From assembly GCF_000090795.2 (NCBI RefSeq), contig NW_003546749.1, positions 4,273-64,377 of the forward strand: a stretch of DNA of 60,105 nt, written 5' to 3'. This stretch comes from Amphimedon queenslandica (Eukaryota; Porifera; Demospongiae; Haplosclerida; Niphatidae). Shown here piece by piece: positions 11,469-22,366 of the stretch. A model generated the notes under the pieces. The model saw only the letters and a program-made list of their open reading frames with translations. It was not told the origin of the DNA and ran no database searches. The position numbers and the translations under genes were made by a program. Every line of letters begins with the position of its first letter. Position 1 is the first letter of the stretch.

Positions 11469-12626
11469 ATGCTCTCTCTTCTTATACTAGCTATTGCTTG
11501 TCTCCCTCAGTTTATCACTAGTTCTAATCTTGCTCTTACATTTGATGCTGCTAACAATACTTGTATTGCAGCCTGTACTACCTGCAGTGATACCAGTAAT
11601 ACTGATCCTATTACTATCTCTAACAAGACTGATGGACTATTGAATGAACTACTCAATATTACCAGGAACAATGATCAAGACATTCAAGAAATAAAACAGA
11701 AAATGGATGGTATTATTTCTTCTCTCTCTCATATCAAGGAGACTTCTACCTCTAATGCTGGAGCTATCAATGATATACTGCTACTAGTGGAAGACCTTAT
11801 CATGTTACACAATGACTCATCTTCCTTCTCTCCTATCCCTACTTCTTGTCAAGAGATTAAGAACAAACAACCAAACAGTCCTTCTGGTGTGTATCTACTG
11901 GCAACTGCTGCCAATGGAACCCAATATGTTTACTGTAATATGAAAGAGCCGTGTGGTTCAGTAGGAGGATGGACAAGACTAGGATATCTGGATATGACTG
12001 ATGCTACAGTGAACTGTCCTTCTGGGTTTAGATTGTACCAGTCAGGAGGAGTTAGAGCTTGTGGTAGAGCAACGTCAAATTTAGGTAGTTGTACATCAGT
12101 TCAGTTTCCATCTAATGGTATTAGTTACTCTCAAGTGTGTGGTAGAGTTGTGGGATACCAGTATGGCTCAACTGATGCAGCTACTGCGGGGATAGGCCAC
12201 AATGATATTAATTCTTTTTATGTTGAAGGTGTTAGTATCACTCGTGGGTCTCCTCGTCAACATGTCTGGACACTAATCGCTGGACTGAATGAGGCTAGTA
12301 ATTATAAAAACTATAACAAATGTCCTTGTTCCAAAGTTAGTACTCAGACTATTCAGTCTTTCATTGGTAATGACTACTTCTGTGAATCTGGTAATCCTGC
12401 TGCTGATGGTACATGGCAAGTTATTCTTTATACATCTGATCCATTGTGGGATGGTAAAGGATGTGGTAGTCTTGAAGGTAATTGTTGTACAGCTCCAGGT
12501 CTTCCATGGTTCAATAAGGTACTAAACACTGCCACTACTGACTACCTCGAGCTGAGGGTGTGTGCAGATTCTGGTACAGCTGATGAAGATGTTCCTGTTA
12601 GCTATTATGAGTTGTATGTAAAATGA
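11469..12626 (+). CDS. Secreted coiled-coil/fibrinogen-like protein (copy B, intact)
   Basis: A single-exon gene of 385 residues. Residues 1-19 are a signal peptide. Residues 20-60 are a Cys- and Thr-rich segment with sequons NNT, NKT and NIT. Residues about 60-120 form a coiled coil (DIQEIKQKMDGIISSLSHI and following) that may drive oligomerisation. Residues about 135-385 form a Cys-rich globular domain with GGWTRLGYLDMTDATVNCP, CGRVVGYQYGS, GSPRQHVWTLIAGLNEASNY, FIGNDYFCESGNP, DPLWDGKGCG and a final SYYELYVK. The start of the domain (NGTQYVYCNM then GGWTR) is fibrinogen-related, but the canonical fibrinogen C-terminal calcium and polymerisation motifs are not evident. The likely location is extracellular; a lectin-like or recognition role is inference. 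The start codon is conserved in all three copies just downstream of the TATA box. Confidence 0.88.
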   Translation: MLSLLILAIACLPQFITSSNLALTFDAANNTCIAACTTCSDTSNTDPITISNKTDGLLNELLNITRNNDQDIQEIKQKMDGIISSLSHIKETSTSNAGAINDILLLVEDLIMLHNDSSSFSPIPTSCQEIKNKQPNSPSGVYLLATAANGTQYVYCNMKEPCGSVGGWTRLGYLDMTDATVNCPSGFRLYQSGGVRACGRATSNLGSCTSVQFPSNGISYSQVCGRVVGYQYGSTDAATAGIGHNDINSFYVEGVSITRGSPRQHVWTLIAGLNEASNYKNYNKCPCSKVSTQTIQSFIGNDYFCESGNPAADGTWQVILYTSDPLWDGKGCGSLEGNCCTAPGLPWFNKVLNTATTDYLELRVCADSGTADEDVPVSYYELYVK

Positions 12627-13674
12627 TGAGAAAAAACTAATGAACAGTTTACACTTTGTTGTTAGTACAACAGTGGATTATTTCATTTGATTAATGATAA
12701 TAAATTATTGTCTTTATACAGCACTTATCAACCTCTACCTTTTTGAAGGTATGTAGATTGAATTTGCCATGACAAAAGCATTAAGTTTAGGCAGTTATAA
12801 TTTGGAAGTACATTTCTGTAATGATGATGCCAGTTGGCGAATTACGGTGACATAATTCAATGATATAACCCATTGTCTGCACTATGACATGTTTATTTGC
12901 CATCTCCATTTCTTGTTTCCATTATTTCTACATTTTTTGCAGTACTTTGGAATATACAGAATAGTCACTTTTGCTTCCTTTTGTAACATTTAGCTAGTTT
13001 ACTTTTGGTGTTGTTGTATTTTTAGATGTGCTATGATTTAATGCAGTTTTACAACTTGTTCACTACACTCTTAACTTTGATGCTTTTTATAACTTAACAC
13101 TTTTGTCTATACATCTATCATTGTTCCCTATAATTTTTTCCATTATTGCTACATATTTTTAGTACAATGAAAGATACAGAATCATCACTTTTTCTTCTTT
13201 TTCAAACACTGCATTTTACTTTGTCAAGAATAATTGCAAATTTGTCAATCTCAAAATTCTCACCACTTTCAATATGCTTTTTTCAAATTTAAGTACAATG
13301 ATGATTGATGGCATCCTTGTAGTTGGGGTATTTCTTTCAATTCAGGCGTCACTCTTTGAGAGAAAGAGCAGGCTGGGCAGCCCTGGTCAATCTTCTGACT
13401 GAAGTAGGAGTGGTCATACTAAAAAAGAAGATTGGTGTTAATAGAGGGAGCAAGGAATTAAGAAGGAGACTAACCAACTGATCGTCAAGTTCTTTTTTTC
13501 AAATTATTGAAATGATGAGAACAACACATTCCTCTGTGCGCATGTGCAATAGGTATCATTTACCTGATGATTGCTAAGTACATCTGCATGATGCATTTAT
13601 CGCGTAGCACATTTTTGAGAACCTTATGGAGAAATTCATTTTATTAATGATATACATGATTGTGTTTATGTAAA
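12627..13674. repeat. Duplicated 3' flank of the secreted gene
   Basis: Non-coding. About 12740-13230 is similar to 34030-34500, which follows the truncated copy C. The stretch about 13110-13390, ending in 'caggcgtcactctttgagag', recurs at about 22720-23040 and 26040-26230. The flanks were therefore copied together with the gene. Confidence 0.6.
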
Positions 13675-16600
13675 CCATTATATAATGCATTAGTAGATTA
13701 GCTGCTTCCTATATTCTCTCTTTACCCTCTCTTTTTCTAATTAATGAATAAATAAACATTCCAATAAGTTACTCCTGAAGATACATGTTTGGCCCCCGCT
13801 CTGCTTCCTTGCTACAGTACCACTCAGCTATAATTTGTCAAGTAAAAAATGAAATTCATCATTAACGATGGAATCATGCTGAACATACAAGCAGTGGCGG
13901 TTCTAGGATTGAATTTCTGGGGAGGCCTTAATGATATGGGTGGAATAATTAGTGGGTGCAGTCAACCAGGGTTGCAGGATTTCATTTGGAAAGTCAAAAT
14001 TTTGAAGATTAGGCCTCTTAAATGAGCTCCTTTGTGGTTTACAGACTGTTTACACAGTCAAGTACTGTGGCTGTTTCACAGTTTACATAGATAAAACTAA
14101 TTTTATACTTCACCACAAAAATTTTGGGGGGGCCATGGCCCCCCCAGGCCCCCCCTAGATCCGCCACTGCATACAAGCAATCTTGTATGTCCACGTCCTT
14201 GTACCCATGCTACATGCATGCATGCACATGTGTCAAATGGGGTGGATAACTTAGGAATAAAATGAGAAGAGTTTCTGTGAAGTAAGAAGACAAATAGTTT
14301 TTAAGAACTCAAGGCTGTTCAATTCAGTCAATTTAAGAGAGACTTGATCAAGAGGATATTGTTATTTCAAAAATGGGAATCTGCTATATTTTAAAGAAAT
14401 TTATTGAAAATGGCACCATCTGTGACTTTCTAAGGAATCGATCAAAGCTACTCAAAGTATCATCCTGCATTTAGTCTCATACTTTTTTCACTTCCTAATC
14501 CTATTACAATTCTTTCTAGTTAATTTCTAATTGAGTATTATCCTGTATAAAGGTACATACACGTGAACTATATAGCTTACATTCAAAACTCTCTTCTTCT
14601 TAGTCTCCTTCTTATCGGTCTTTAAAGCAGTATTAGCATCATCCTATGATATCAAGCTTGCATCATTATCAAGATATAATTGCTCCTTCATTAACATATT
14701 CATCTCACTTCCTAATAAAACCATTTTAGCAAGAAACTGTAGGTCCCATACTCTCTTTGTCAATGATGCTACATTTGTACTTCCTGTATAGTAATCTTTC
14801 ATTACTTCAAAGGAACCCTGTAACTCATGTTCTGGTACCACAATGAGGCCTTTGTCTTCAAACTCCAAAAGGTAATTTTTTTGTTTTTGTGGCTACAGTT
14901 TTTGCTGTAATTGTCTGTTGCAGACAAGAACTTTATAGCATAGTTGTAATAGAGCCTTAATTGTTAGTGAATATTTACAGCTCGTATATAGCAAAAGTAT
15001 TTTATGTGGTGGATGAAATGCTTACATGTATAGTCAGACATATCGAATCATATTGGCCCATTAAAATATTATTACACACAAAAAGACTATCACTTATAAT
15101 TGTACTCTACAATACACTACCCTCATATGATAAGTACATCCAAAATACAAGATGTACATGAGAAATAAACAATACAGGCACTAGTGTGTGTAGAGTGCAA
15201 AGGCAAGCTGCACCCATGTCATGTACATGATAAGTAAATTGCACTGACATGTTCTCGTAACGGTTCTAATAAAAAAAAAATTGAAAAATGAAGTAAAATT
15301 TGAATTAGATTTGTAGTCTATGAATAAGATGTGGCCAGTTATTGATTCTTACGTGGCTACATAACCACCTGCAATAAAATATAAGTACTGAAGAATTAAT
15401 TTTTAAATTTAAAATTAATAGTTTTACCTGAAATTAAATTGTATAATTGAGTCTTGAATCAATTTTGATTAATCAAGGTGCGATAGGTGCAGTTTTCAAT
15501 TCCTAGCCATGGATTTCACAGAGTGATCATGTGCAATTTCAGAAATCTGAGAGCAAGTGAGAGAAATGGAGATAGTACTTTAAAAAATTTCACGTGTAAA
15601 CCATGTTGTGCATCAATGCCAGTAGTATAACTTGTGCTTCTTTCATAATCTATGATCAACGTAAAATCTTATTAATTTTATTCAATAAAGATAATAGTAC
15701 AAATGGACCTATGTGAATTCTTTCAAAATCTCGTCTAGATTATTGATTACAGTGTCTTTTTCAGGGGTTCTTATGAGTTCTGCTTTCAGCTTTTCTATCA
15801 ATTCCTTTTCACCAGTATGTCTACAAAGATAATGCAAGAGATGAGAGGAGAGAGTAAAGAGAGAGAGAGGATGCACCATGCAGGAGAGAGGTATAAATTT
15901 AATTTTGAGAGAATGTTCATTTTTGGAATAAATAGACCTGGTGTAGTTTGGGTTTTTTCTTGAAATCTTGGTGGGATTAGTTCAGTACATTTTCCATGCT
16001 ATGTGATACACTTCTGTTACTATTATTGTATCCTGTTTATCATGACCTACATAAACTCATTAAATTTTGACCTCTTAACAGCCGCAGTTTTTCCTAAGCT
16101 TTTGTCCTCATACCGTAATAAATGCTCTTATAGACAACACTTAGCGTATTAAAAGGACCTGCACATGCTAATGAATGAATTTTCTGTAGGCTCAACTACA
16201 CTATAATTATTTATTAAAATCAATAATATTGACATATTACAATAATATGACACCTTTGATGGGTGGTAGATTACAAAATGTACTTCCCTTTACTTGCCCC
16301 ATTCAATCTTTCCAATCACAATTCTTGATGGTAGGAGGAAGGAAAGGATCACCATTAACATTAATGTTATCAGTATAAACAAAGATTACAATGAAGTCCT
16401 TCATTTTTTCAGTTTTTTCTTCTATTTCTTTATTTCAATGACACACAAGCCTTGTTCTATAAAAACGTGTACAATGTAACAAGTGACATTTTTTTGATAG
16501 TATATGAAAGTCTCATCCATCACTCCATTTGCCAGCTATTATTTTGTTTACTCAGTCTGCCTTCTTGTGTTTCATTAATGACCTGTCATTGTGTTCTGAT

Positions 16601-17044
16601 AAAAATTTATCAATAACCACTAACCACTCTTATTTTTATATGGCATGTAAATCACTAGATTTGACTATGTAAATATCCTTCCCATTCATTGAAGAGTAAA
16701 AGAAGTTTGAACACAAAGAAGTAGCACTAGAACAAGCTCTACATCTTTTTATGCACATTTGGATTTTGTTGTGTGATCTAAATGTTGGCAAATATTTTTT
16801 ATGGCCTTGAATTTTCAGTTGGAAATTGCTTACGATTGTTGGTGGTGCATAAACAAACTCATGAAGCTTTTCACTAGCTCAGTTCTTTAATGCATTTATA
16901 TTTTTTACTATTCCTTTGCCTATAATTTAATGAGAAAATGTTCATTTTTGCAATAATTAGACCTTGTGTACCCTGATTATTTAAAGGGAAAAATTTGGTT
17001 TTTTTTGAAGTCTTGATGAGATTAGTTCAGTATGATTTTTTATG
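13675..17044. repeat. Copy B of the dispersed segmental repeat, rearranged
   Basis: Sub-blocks match other copies in shuffled order: 13675-13880 and 14178-14950 to 29005-29550; 15300-15990 to 30900-31640; 15990-16200 to 30480-30720 and 31640-31860; 16200-17040 to 29630-30480. The minus strand keeps an exon reading KELIEKLKAELIRTPEKD (about 15714-15818). Its expected donor, AAA|GTAGGT in the 31.3-kb copy, is changed here so the frame runs into a stop. A downstream exon (about 15550-15490) reads ISEIAHDHSVKSMARN then stop. An ORF at 14868-14644 (-) is another family exon (KGLIVVPEHELQGSFEVMKD). Confidence 0.65.
13892..14169. mobile_element. hAT MITE with perfect 8-bp target duplication
   Basis: The termini are CAGTGGCGG and CCGCCACTG. 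The octamer CATACAAG is present on both sides (13884-13891 and 14170-14177). The 278-bp element has no ORF and ends in a G/C-rich tract (about 14126-14160). It interrupts a segmental repeat whose uninterrupted counterpart lies near 29170-29190, so it inserted after that duplication. Confidence 0.92.
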
Positions 17045-17665
17045 TTAAGTGATGGAGGAAAAATAGAAAAGAGCCAGCCTCGTGGGTTTAAATTTATATC
17101 AGATTTTTTGATATCACAGAACACTAAACATTGGTCTAATGAGGAGGAAACTTTAAAGCTAGTTGATTATATCATTAGCCCTTATGTAGTCAAGAAAGGA
17201 GAAGAAATGGGATTATCAAAGACACAAAAGGCCTTAGTAATATGGGATGTCTTCAAAGGGTAGGTTACTGACAAAGTACTGAAGTGATTAGATTCATTCC
17301 ATATTGAATTCACAGCAGTTCCAGCAAGTATGACTCACTTTTTCCAGCCCCTTGACTTAACAGTAAACAAATCAGCAAAGCAGTACATGAGGAGGGAATT
17401 TGTCATGTACTACAGTAATTCAGTGAGAGAGCAGCTAGCCAGTGGAAAAGAAATGGAAGATATTGATGTGGACTTTCGCTTAACTACCATCAAACCTCTG
17501 CATGCACAGTGGCTGTTAAAAATGTATAATTTCTTTACATCTATAAAAGGCACTCCAATAATTATCAAAGGGTGGGAAAAAGCTGGAATTGCTGGATTGC
17601 TTGATGGTACAACTTCCATTCCCCCTGAGAACCCATTTGAACACATATACTTACATAATAACTGA
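17045..17665 (+). pseudogene. pogo/Tigger/Jerky-type DDE transposase fragment
   Basis: One reading frame gives HWSNEEETLKLVDYII, PYVVKKGEEMGLSKTQKAL, IWDVFKG, VPASMTHFFQPLDLTVNKS, RLTTIKPLHAQWLLKMYNF and GWEKAGIAGLLDG. That is the second half of a DDE-superfamily-1 transposase, including the second catalytic Asp (IWD) and the PLDLTVN block. Two in-frame nonsense codons, TAG at 17261-17263 (normally Gln in FKGQ) and TGA at 17285-17287, are the only breaks. The N-terminal HTH domains and first Asp are missing; the 5' break coincides with the edge of the segmental repeat. Confidence 0.85.
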
Positions 17666-18726
17666 TGACAAGATTGATTAAGTTACTATTATTAAGTTGC
17701 TGTTATATTAAGTTAATTAAGTTACTATTATTAAAATATCAATTATAGTTCCTATTCACTAAAATTACATTTCGCTAAATCAGGGTACCCTTAAAACGCA
17801 AAAATTTAAGATCGCAATTAATACCCACCCTAAGGTACCTCCTCCTGAGCCTAAGAGTTGCTAGTAGAAGTAGACGGTCTGGTTTCACAAGAACCGGATG
17901 ATGATATTGGAGTAGCCATCAGTTAAAAGATGAAAGTGCCACAGTGAATACAAGCTCTACAAATACTAACTGAAAAGGTCAGGGGCAAGCAAATGTAAAT
18001 CTAGCCATGGAAGAGATTCTGCTGGATGTCTGCATTTTTCTTATGTAAGATTTCAGGTTTGTAGGTTAATTATTGCTTGGATCACAGGTTTAGGTGAGGT
18101 TAACTTGCCTTCCTTTTTAAGTAGTTTTCTCAGTGCAAGGGTTGCTCTAACTTGCATTTTAAATGCTTGCAGTATCCATTTTGTATTTCTTACAGGGCTC
18201 AGTTACTGGAGGGTAAGAAGGGGTTCTTCCTGGCTTGAAGGTTTGGGAGCTCCCCTTTTCCCCAAGTATTAATCACCTGTCTTTTGGTCAGAGTCTCAAC
18301 ATTAGGAGCAGTAGTTGAAGTCCGGGGAAACAGAGGAATTGAGGACTGAAGTACCCAGTATGGACAGCTTTTATGTGTGTCCATTCAACACTTTTAAACT
18401 CCATCTTGTGTTTCATGCACAATTCTTTTGCTTCTTGAATGTCACTATCCTGTGGTGCTGGTGCATGTCTTGCAGGACTGAGTCTGATCTACTACATGGC
18501 CTAGATATACTTCTGCCACCAGCCTTATACTCAACTTGCAGCTCAGGGTTGTATGATATACTTTTGTTTCACTTTGTAACATTTCGGTTTACTTTTGGTG
18601 TTGCAGTATTGTATAGTTAATTATATACCTTCTCTGCTTCTTATGGAGGAAGATTTTTTTGTGTGTGCCTTTTGGTGATGTAGATCCACTATCCACTATA
18701 GTGTCTTTGTTTAACTAGTCTGAAAG
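17666..18726. repeat. Segmental repeat shared with 35.2-35.7 kb
   Basis: About 17990-18310 is similar to 35220-35530 ('cacaggtttaggtgaggttaacttgcc' in both). About 18400-18560 is similar to 26950-27100. On the minus strand an ORF (18384-18199) contains NVETLTKRQVINTWGKGELP, which is disrupted in the 35.5-kb copy. It looks like an exon of an unrecognised duplicated gene. Nothing else is called. Confidence 0.55.
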
Positions 18727-18734
18727 GTTATATA

Positions 18735-21700
18735 CAGTGTTGTTGTTAAGCTTTTGGACTAGTGAGTCAAATTCTATAGGAAATTAATTTTGACCCACTA
18801 AAGCAGCTAGAAGTGCGTCACATAGTAATTTTTGTGAGTCAAATAACAAAAAAATTATTTTTGCAAATTACATGTCCATAATATCATTATTGTCACTGCT
18901 ATCACTTTCCAATTCATCTTCAGTTCCACTAGGCGGCTCAATAGGTCTTGATCTGCGTTTCTTCGAATGTAACCAAATTTGGTATGCCTGCTGAAAAGAA
19001 AACTGCTCTTGTGGACCACCTAAAAGCCTTATTCGTAGTAACATATCAAGGTGAAGATGTCCTAGCCGATTCCTTAATTTGGATTTGATATGATTTTGAG
19101 TGGAGAATCCTCTCTCACAGTCAACACTACTAGCTGGAAAGACAAGTACTATCTGGGCCAAAATAGACAAATTAGGATATTGTAGCTTGAGAGAATCTGT
19201 GTTGACTAGGTGATCTAAGAGCTCTGCCATTGTGATGCTAATAAAGTTATTTTTCATGTTTTGCTTAAACCCATCCCACTCTGTGAGAACAGCTTCTTCA
19301 TCTACTTTTGACCTGTATTTACTACATAAAAGTAAAAGCTCAGTGTCACCGTAAGTAGCCAATTCTGAATTATCCAAAGGAAGCTTAGATGGTGGAAAGA
19401 TATCAAAAGCCTTAATGATGGGTTTTTCAGTTTCAGGAAAGCGAGCTTGTAGATTCATAATAACCTTAGTCACAAACTTCTGGACATCCTTTTCAACTAG
19501 TTCTGTTTTGCTTCGATTTATAGTAAGTTCAGGTACTACACCACTCTCAATAGCTTGCAAGAACTTGTCCACTGAAAAACCCCAATGTATTTCTTGCTGC
19601 AAGTAACGACTTTCCAGTACACCAATTGTAGTGGAAACCTTTTCATGAACATCAGAAGGATGAATGCCCGCTATCTGAAAGTACTTGTTTAATTCACAAA
19701 GTGTGGTTAAGACATCCTTCAAAAAATGTAGCGTCAGTGCAAACCTATTTAATAGCAAACGGTAATTTACAAATAAATATACTACAAGAGTACATGTACA
19801 TATGTCAAATGACATATAATTACAATTAATTAACTACATAACACTTAATTTAAGTTCGCAACATGTAGCTCCTCCTAACAATACATATACATGTACAAAT
19901 ACCTGTAATCAGTAAGGCTCTTGTATAATCCTCTCGCAGTGCCTGTTGGATCTCTGTCACTTTCACTTTCTTCGCCAAAAAACAAGGTTAGTGCTGAATA
20001 AGATTTAACAACAGCTTCTACTGCTTCTTTCCTACTTAGCCATCGCACATCAAAAACTTTCTTCAGACGTACAGACTTTTGTTGCAATACTGCAAAAATG
20101 GCATTGAGCCTTTCATATCGAGTGGAAGACCTAGATAATTAACAAAATTGTAGATTTTTAACAACCATGGCCAGGCTTATACCTTGAAAAATATGAATAG
20201 AGACTCTTAACAACATTCTCCACTTTTGTGAAATACTGAACTGTTGTGGTAGCTTGGGAAACAGCTAAAGCCTCTCGATGGGCAATACAGTGAAACTCGA
20301 TCATAAGGGGAGAAACTGTCTAAAAATGAAATAAGGTAAGTCAATGTATTATATTGTATATTGCATGTAGGTATACCTTCAGTTTTGCTTGTACACCTCC
20401 ATATTTTCCAAGCATCACCTCGGCACCATCAGACGTCCACATCACCATTCTTGATATGTCAACATGATTCTCAGCAAAATAGTTGACAATACTTTCATAT
20501 ATGTGAGTAGCATCTGCTCTTTCAAGCTTAAGCAACTTTAAGAAACCTAGATGTACTTGACCTTCACACAAATATTTGACATACAGGATCAAGTTCTTCT
20601 GAACAGCAATATCAGTAGACTCATCGCCAATGAGACTAAAAAATGGTGATGATTTCAGCTGCTTTAGAAGGTCTTGTTCAAGATGCTGACTGATGGCACT
20701 AACAAACTCCCAGCTGCTGTACAGACCTTGGTGGCTAGTTGGAACCTTACATCCTAGTTCCTGGACGTGTTTATGCAGTTTCTTGGCTTTCAATACAGCA
20801 ATACATTCACGAGCTAAAAAGTAGACATTCTTCATCAGCAAAATCGTTTCCTTCCCAGATTCAGATAGTACTTGGTCATAAACTTGTCTTGCTTGGACAG
20901 CCATTAGTGGCTCTGCTATAGCGTTCCTGTGATCAACTGATAGTCTGTGTCGATTGAGATATTCTTTCCTCCAGCCTTTACCAGGACGTGACTTTCCTCT
21001 AACGTAGTCATTTGTTTTACTGGCCTTTGCACACACAGAACATGTGACAGTATCCTTTTCTTCATCATATTGTGCCCAGTCAAACTTCTTCTGCCATGTG
21101 GACAAGAATTTGCGAGTACTAGAATCACTAGATACAAGACTATTTTGTTCTATCTCTTCTTCGTCGTCGTCTTCCTCTTCTTTCTCACTAGAACTTATTC
21201 CTTCTGAAAAGAAAGACCTTAAAGACAGCTCATGTCCAGCTATTGCAATGGGACTTCCGGTCGCATTAATTTAATGATATTCATTGGAATTACCATAGCA
21301 ACGGCAGCTCAGCAATGGTGGATTGATAGGAAGCTTCACTACAAAGCCTGCTAACGTCTTTCTGGTTCATGGATGGGACTTCACTAGATACTTGGAGCTT
21401 CTTGAATGCTACTTAATGCAATTGGTTATGGTAGTTTTTTCATATTCTATTGTTAAAGTGGCAGGCATGGCGCAAGAAGACTCATCCACTAACAAAAGGC
21501 CTTCTTGTTATTACTTTAAAAGGATCTAGAGACATGATTTGCTTGTATAGCTGTTAAGCACTCTTAGTTTTACTTTATTGTTCCCGTGAGAAGAGAAAAG
21601 CACTTGTTCACTCTTGTTGCTGCACCCGTTATCACTGAGACGACTAAAATTATTTCACCTTTAGAAGACTAAAGTACCGAACAAAGTTTTGAATTTCTTT

Positions 21701-22358
21701 ATCTTTTTTGCATGATTGGGCAGTAAAAATGTTGTACTTTCACAAAATAAGTGCGCAATTTGTCAAAAATTGTTTGAAATTTAGATATAACCATTCAAAA
21801 AGTAAAAAATTTATCATACATACATAAAGGAATGACAAAATGGCGGCACTGACTGCCCTCATCTTTAATCTACAAATGTTCCACACAAAGTTACTCCAAG
21901 TGCTGTCATATTTAGCAGGAACACAGGTATAATTATGGAGAACAGCTACTGAAGTGCGCAAATTGATGAGACTTATTCTGAAGAAAGATATAGCCTAGTA
22001 AATGGAAATGTCCATTCCTGCCCTGTATAAAGTCAACCAGTAGTATACGGAGATAATTGCTCAGTATACTAATCCGCGTCCACTCATTGCTGGACATGTG
22101 GTCACTCTCCCGTCCACGTTTCCTTCTAGACGCCATGATACTGTACATTGCATGCACATGTGACTTTTATTAAAATCAATTAATAAAACTAATTACAGTA
22201 ATAAATTTATTCTATTTAAAAAGCAGCAGCAGGATGGAGACTTGCAGTAAAGACTGTGAAGGACTGAAGGTATTGGCACACTTTTGCTGGCTTTGCATGA
22301 GTCAGAACCAACATTAAGTGCGCCATAGGCGCGCCATACAAGCTTAACAACAACACTG
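18735..22358. mobile_element. Complete hAT-superfamily DNA transposon
   Basis: Perfect 19-bp terminal inverted repeats, CAGTGTTGTTGTTAAGCTT at 18735-18753 and its reverse complement at 22340-22358, are flanked by the perfect 8-bp duplication GTTATATA (18727-18734 and 22359-22366). The 3624-bp interior carries an uninterrupted spliced transposase gene on the minus strand. Perfect ends, perfect duplication and an open gene together suggest a young, possibly autonomous copy. The transposase 5' end is about 220 bp from the right terminus and its stop 133 bp from the left one. Confidence 0.95.
18868..22136 (-). CDS. hAT transposase (ZNF862-like), five exons, intact
   Basis: The spliced model is 22136-22070, 21203-20377, 20319-20183, 20130-19903 and 19744-18868. 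All junctions are GT-AG with consistent phases (1, 0, 2, 2), giving 2136 nt and 711 residues without a stop. The protein starts MASRRKRGRESD, a basic NLS-like segment, then has an acidic stretch at 29-41. A TTF/BED-like zinc finger follows (Cys77, Cys80, His108, His114). The catalytic triad candidates are Asp216 (IGDESTD), Asp281 (WTSDGAEVMLG) and Glu630 (SSVDCERGFSTQN), the last inside a C-terminal hATC dimerisation region that continues to LLRIRLLGG. The tail is acidic. It presumably binds the element's own inverted repeats. Exon 1 is the least certain part: it rests on phase fit, a good acceptor and the lack of another in-frame ATG. Confidence 0.92.
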
Positions 22359-22366
22359 GTTATATA

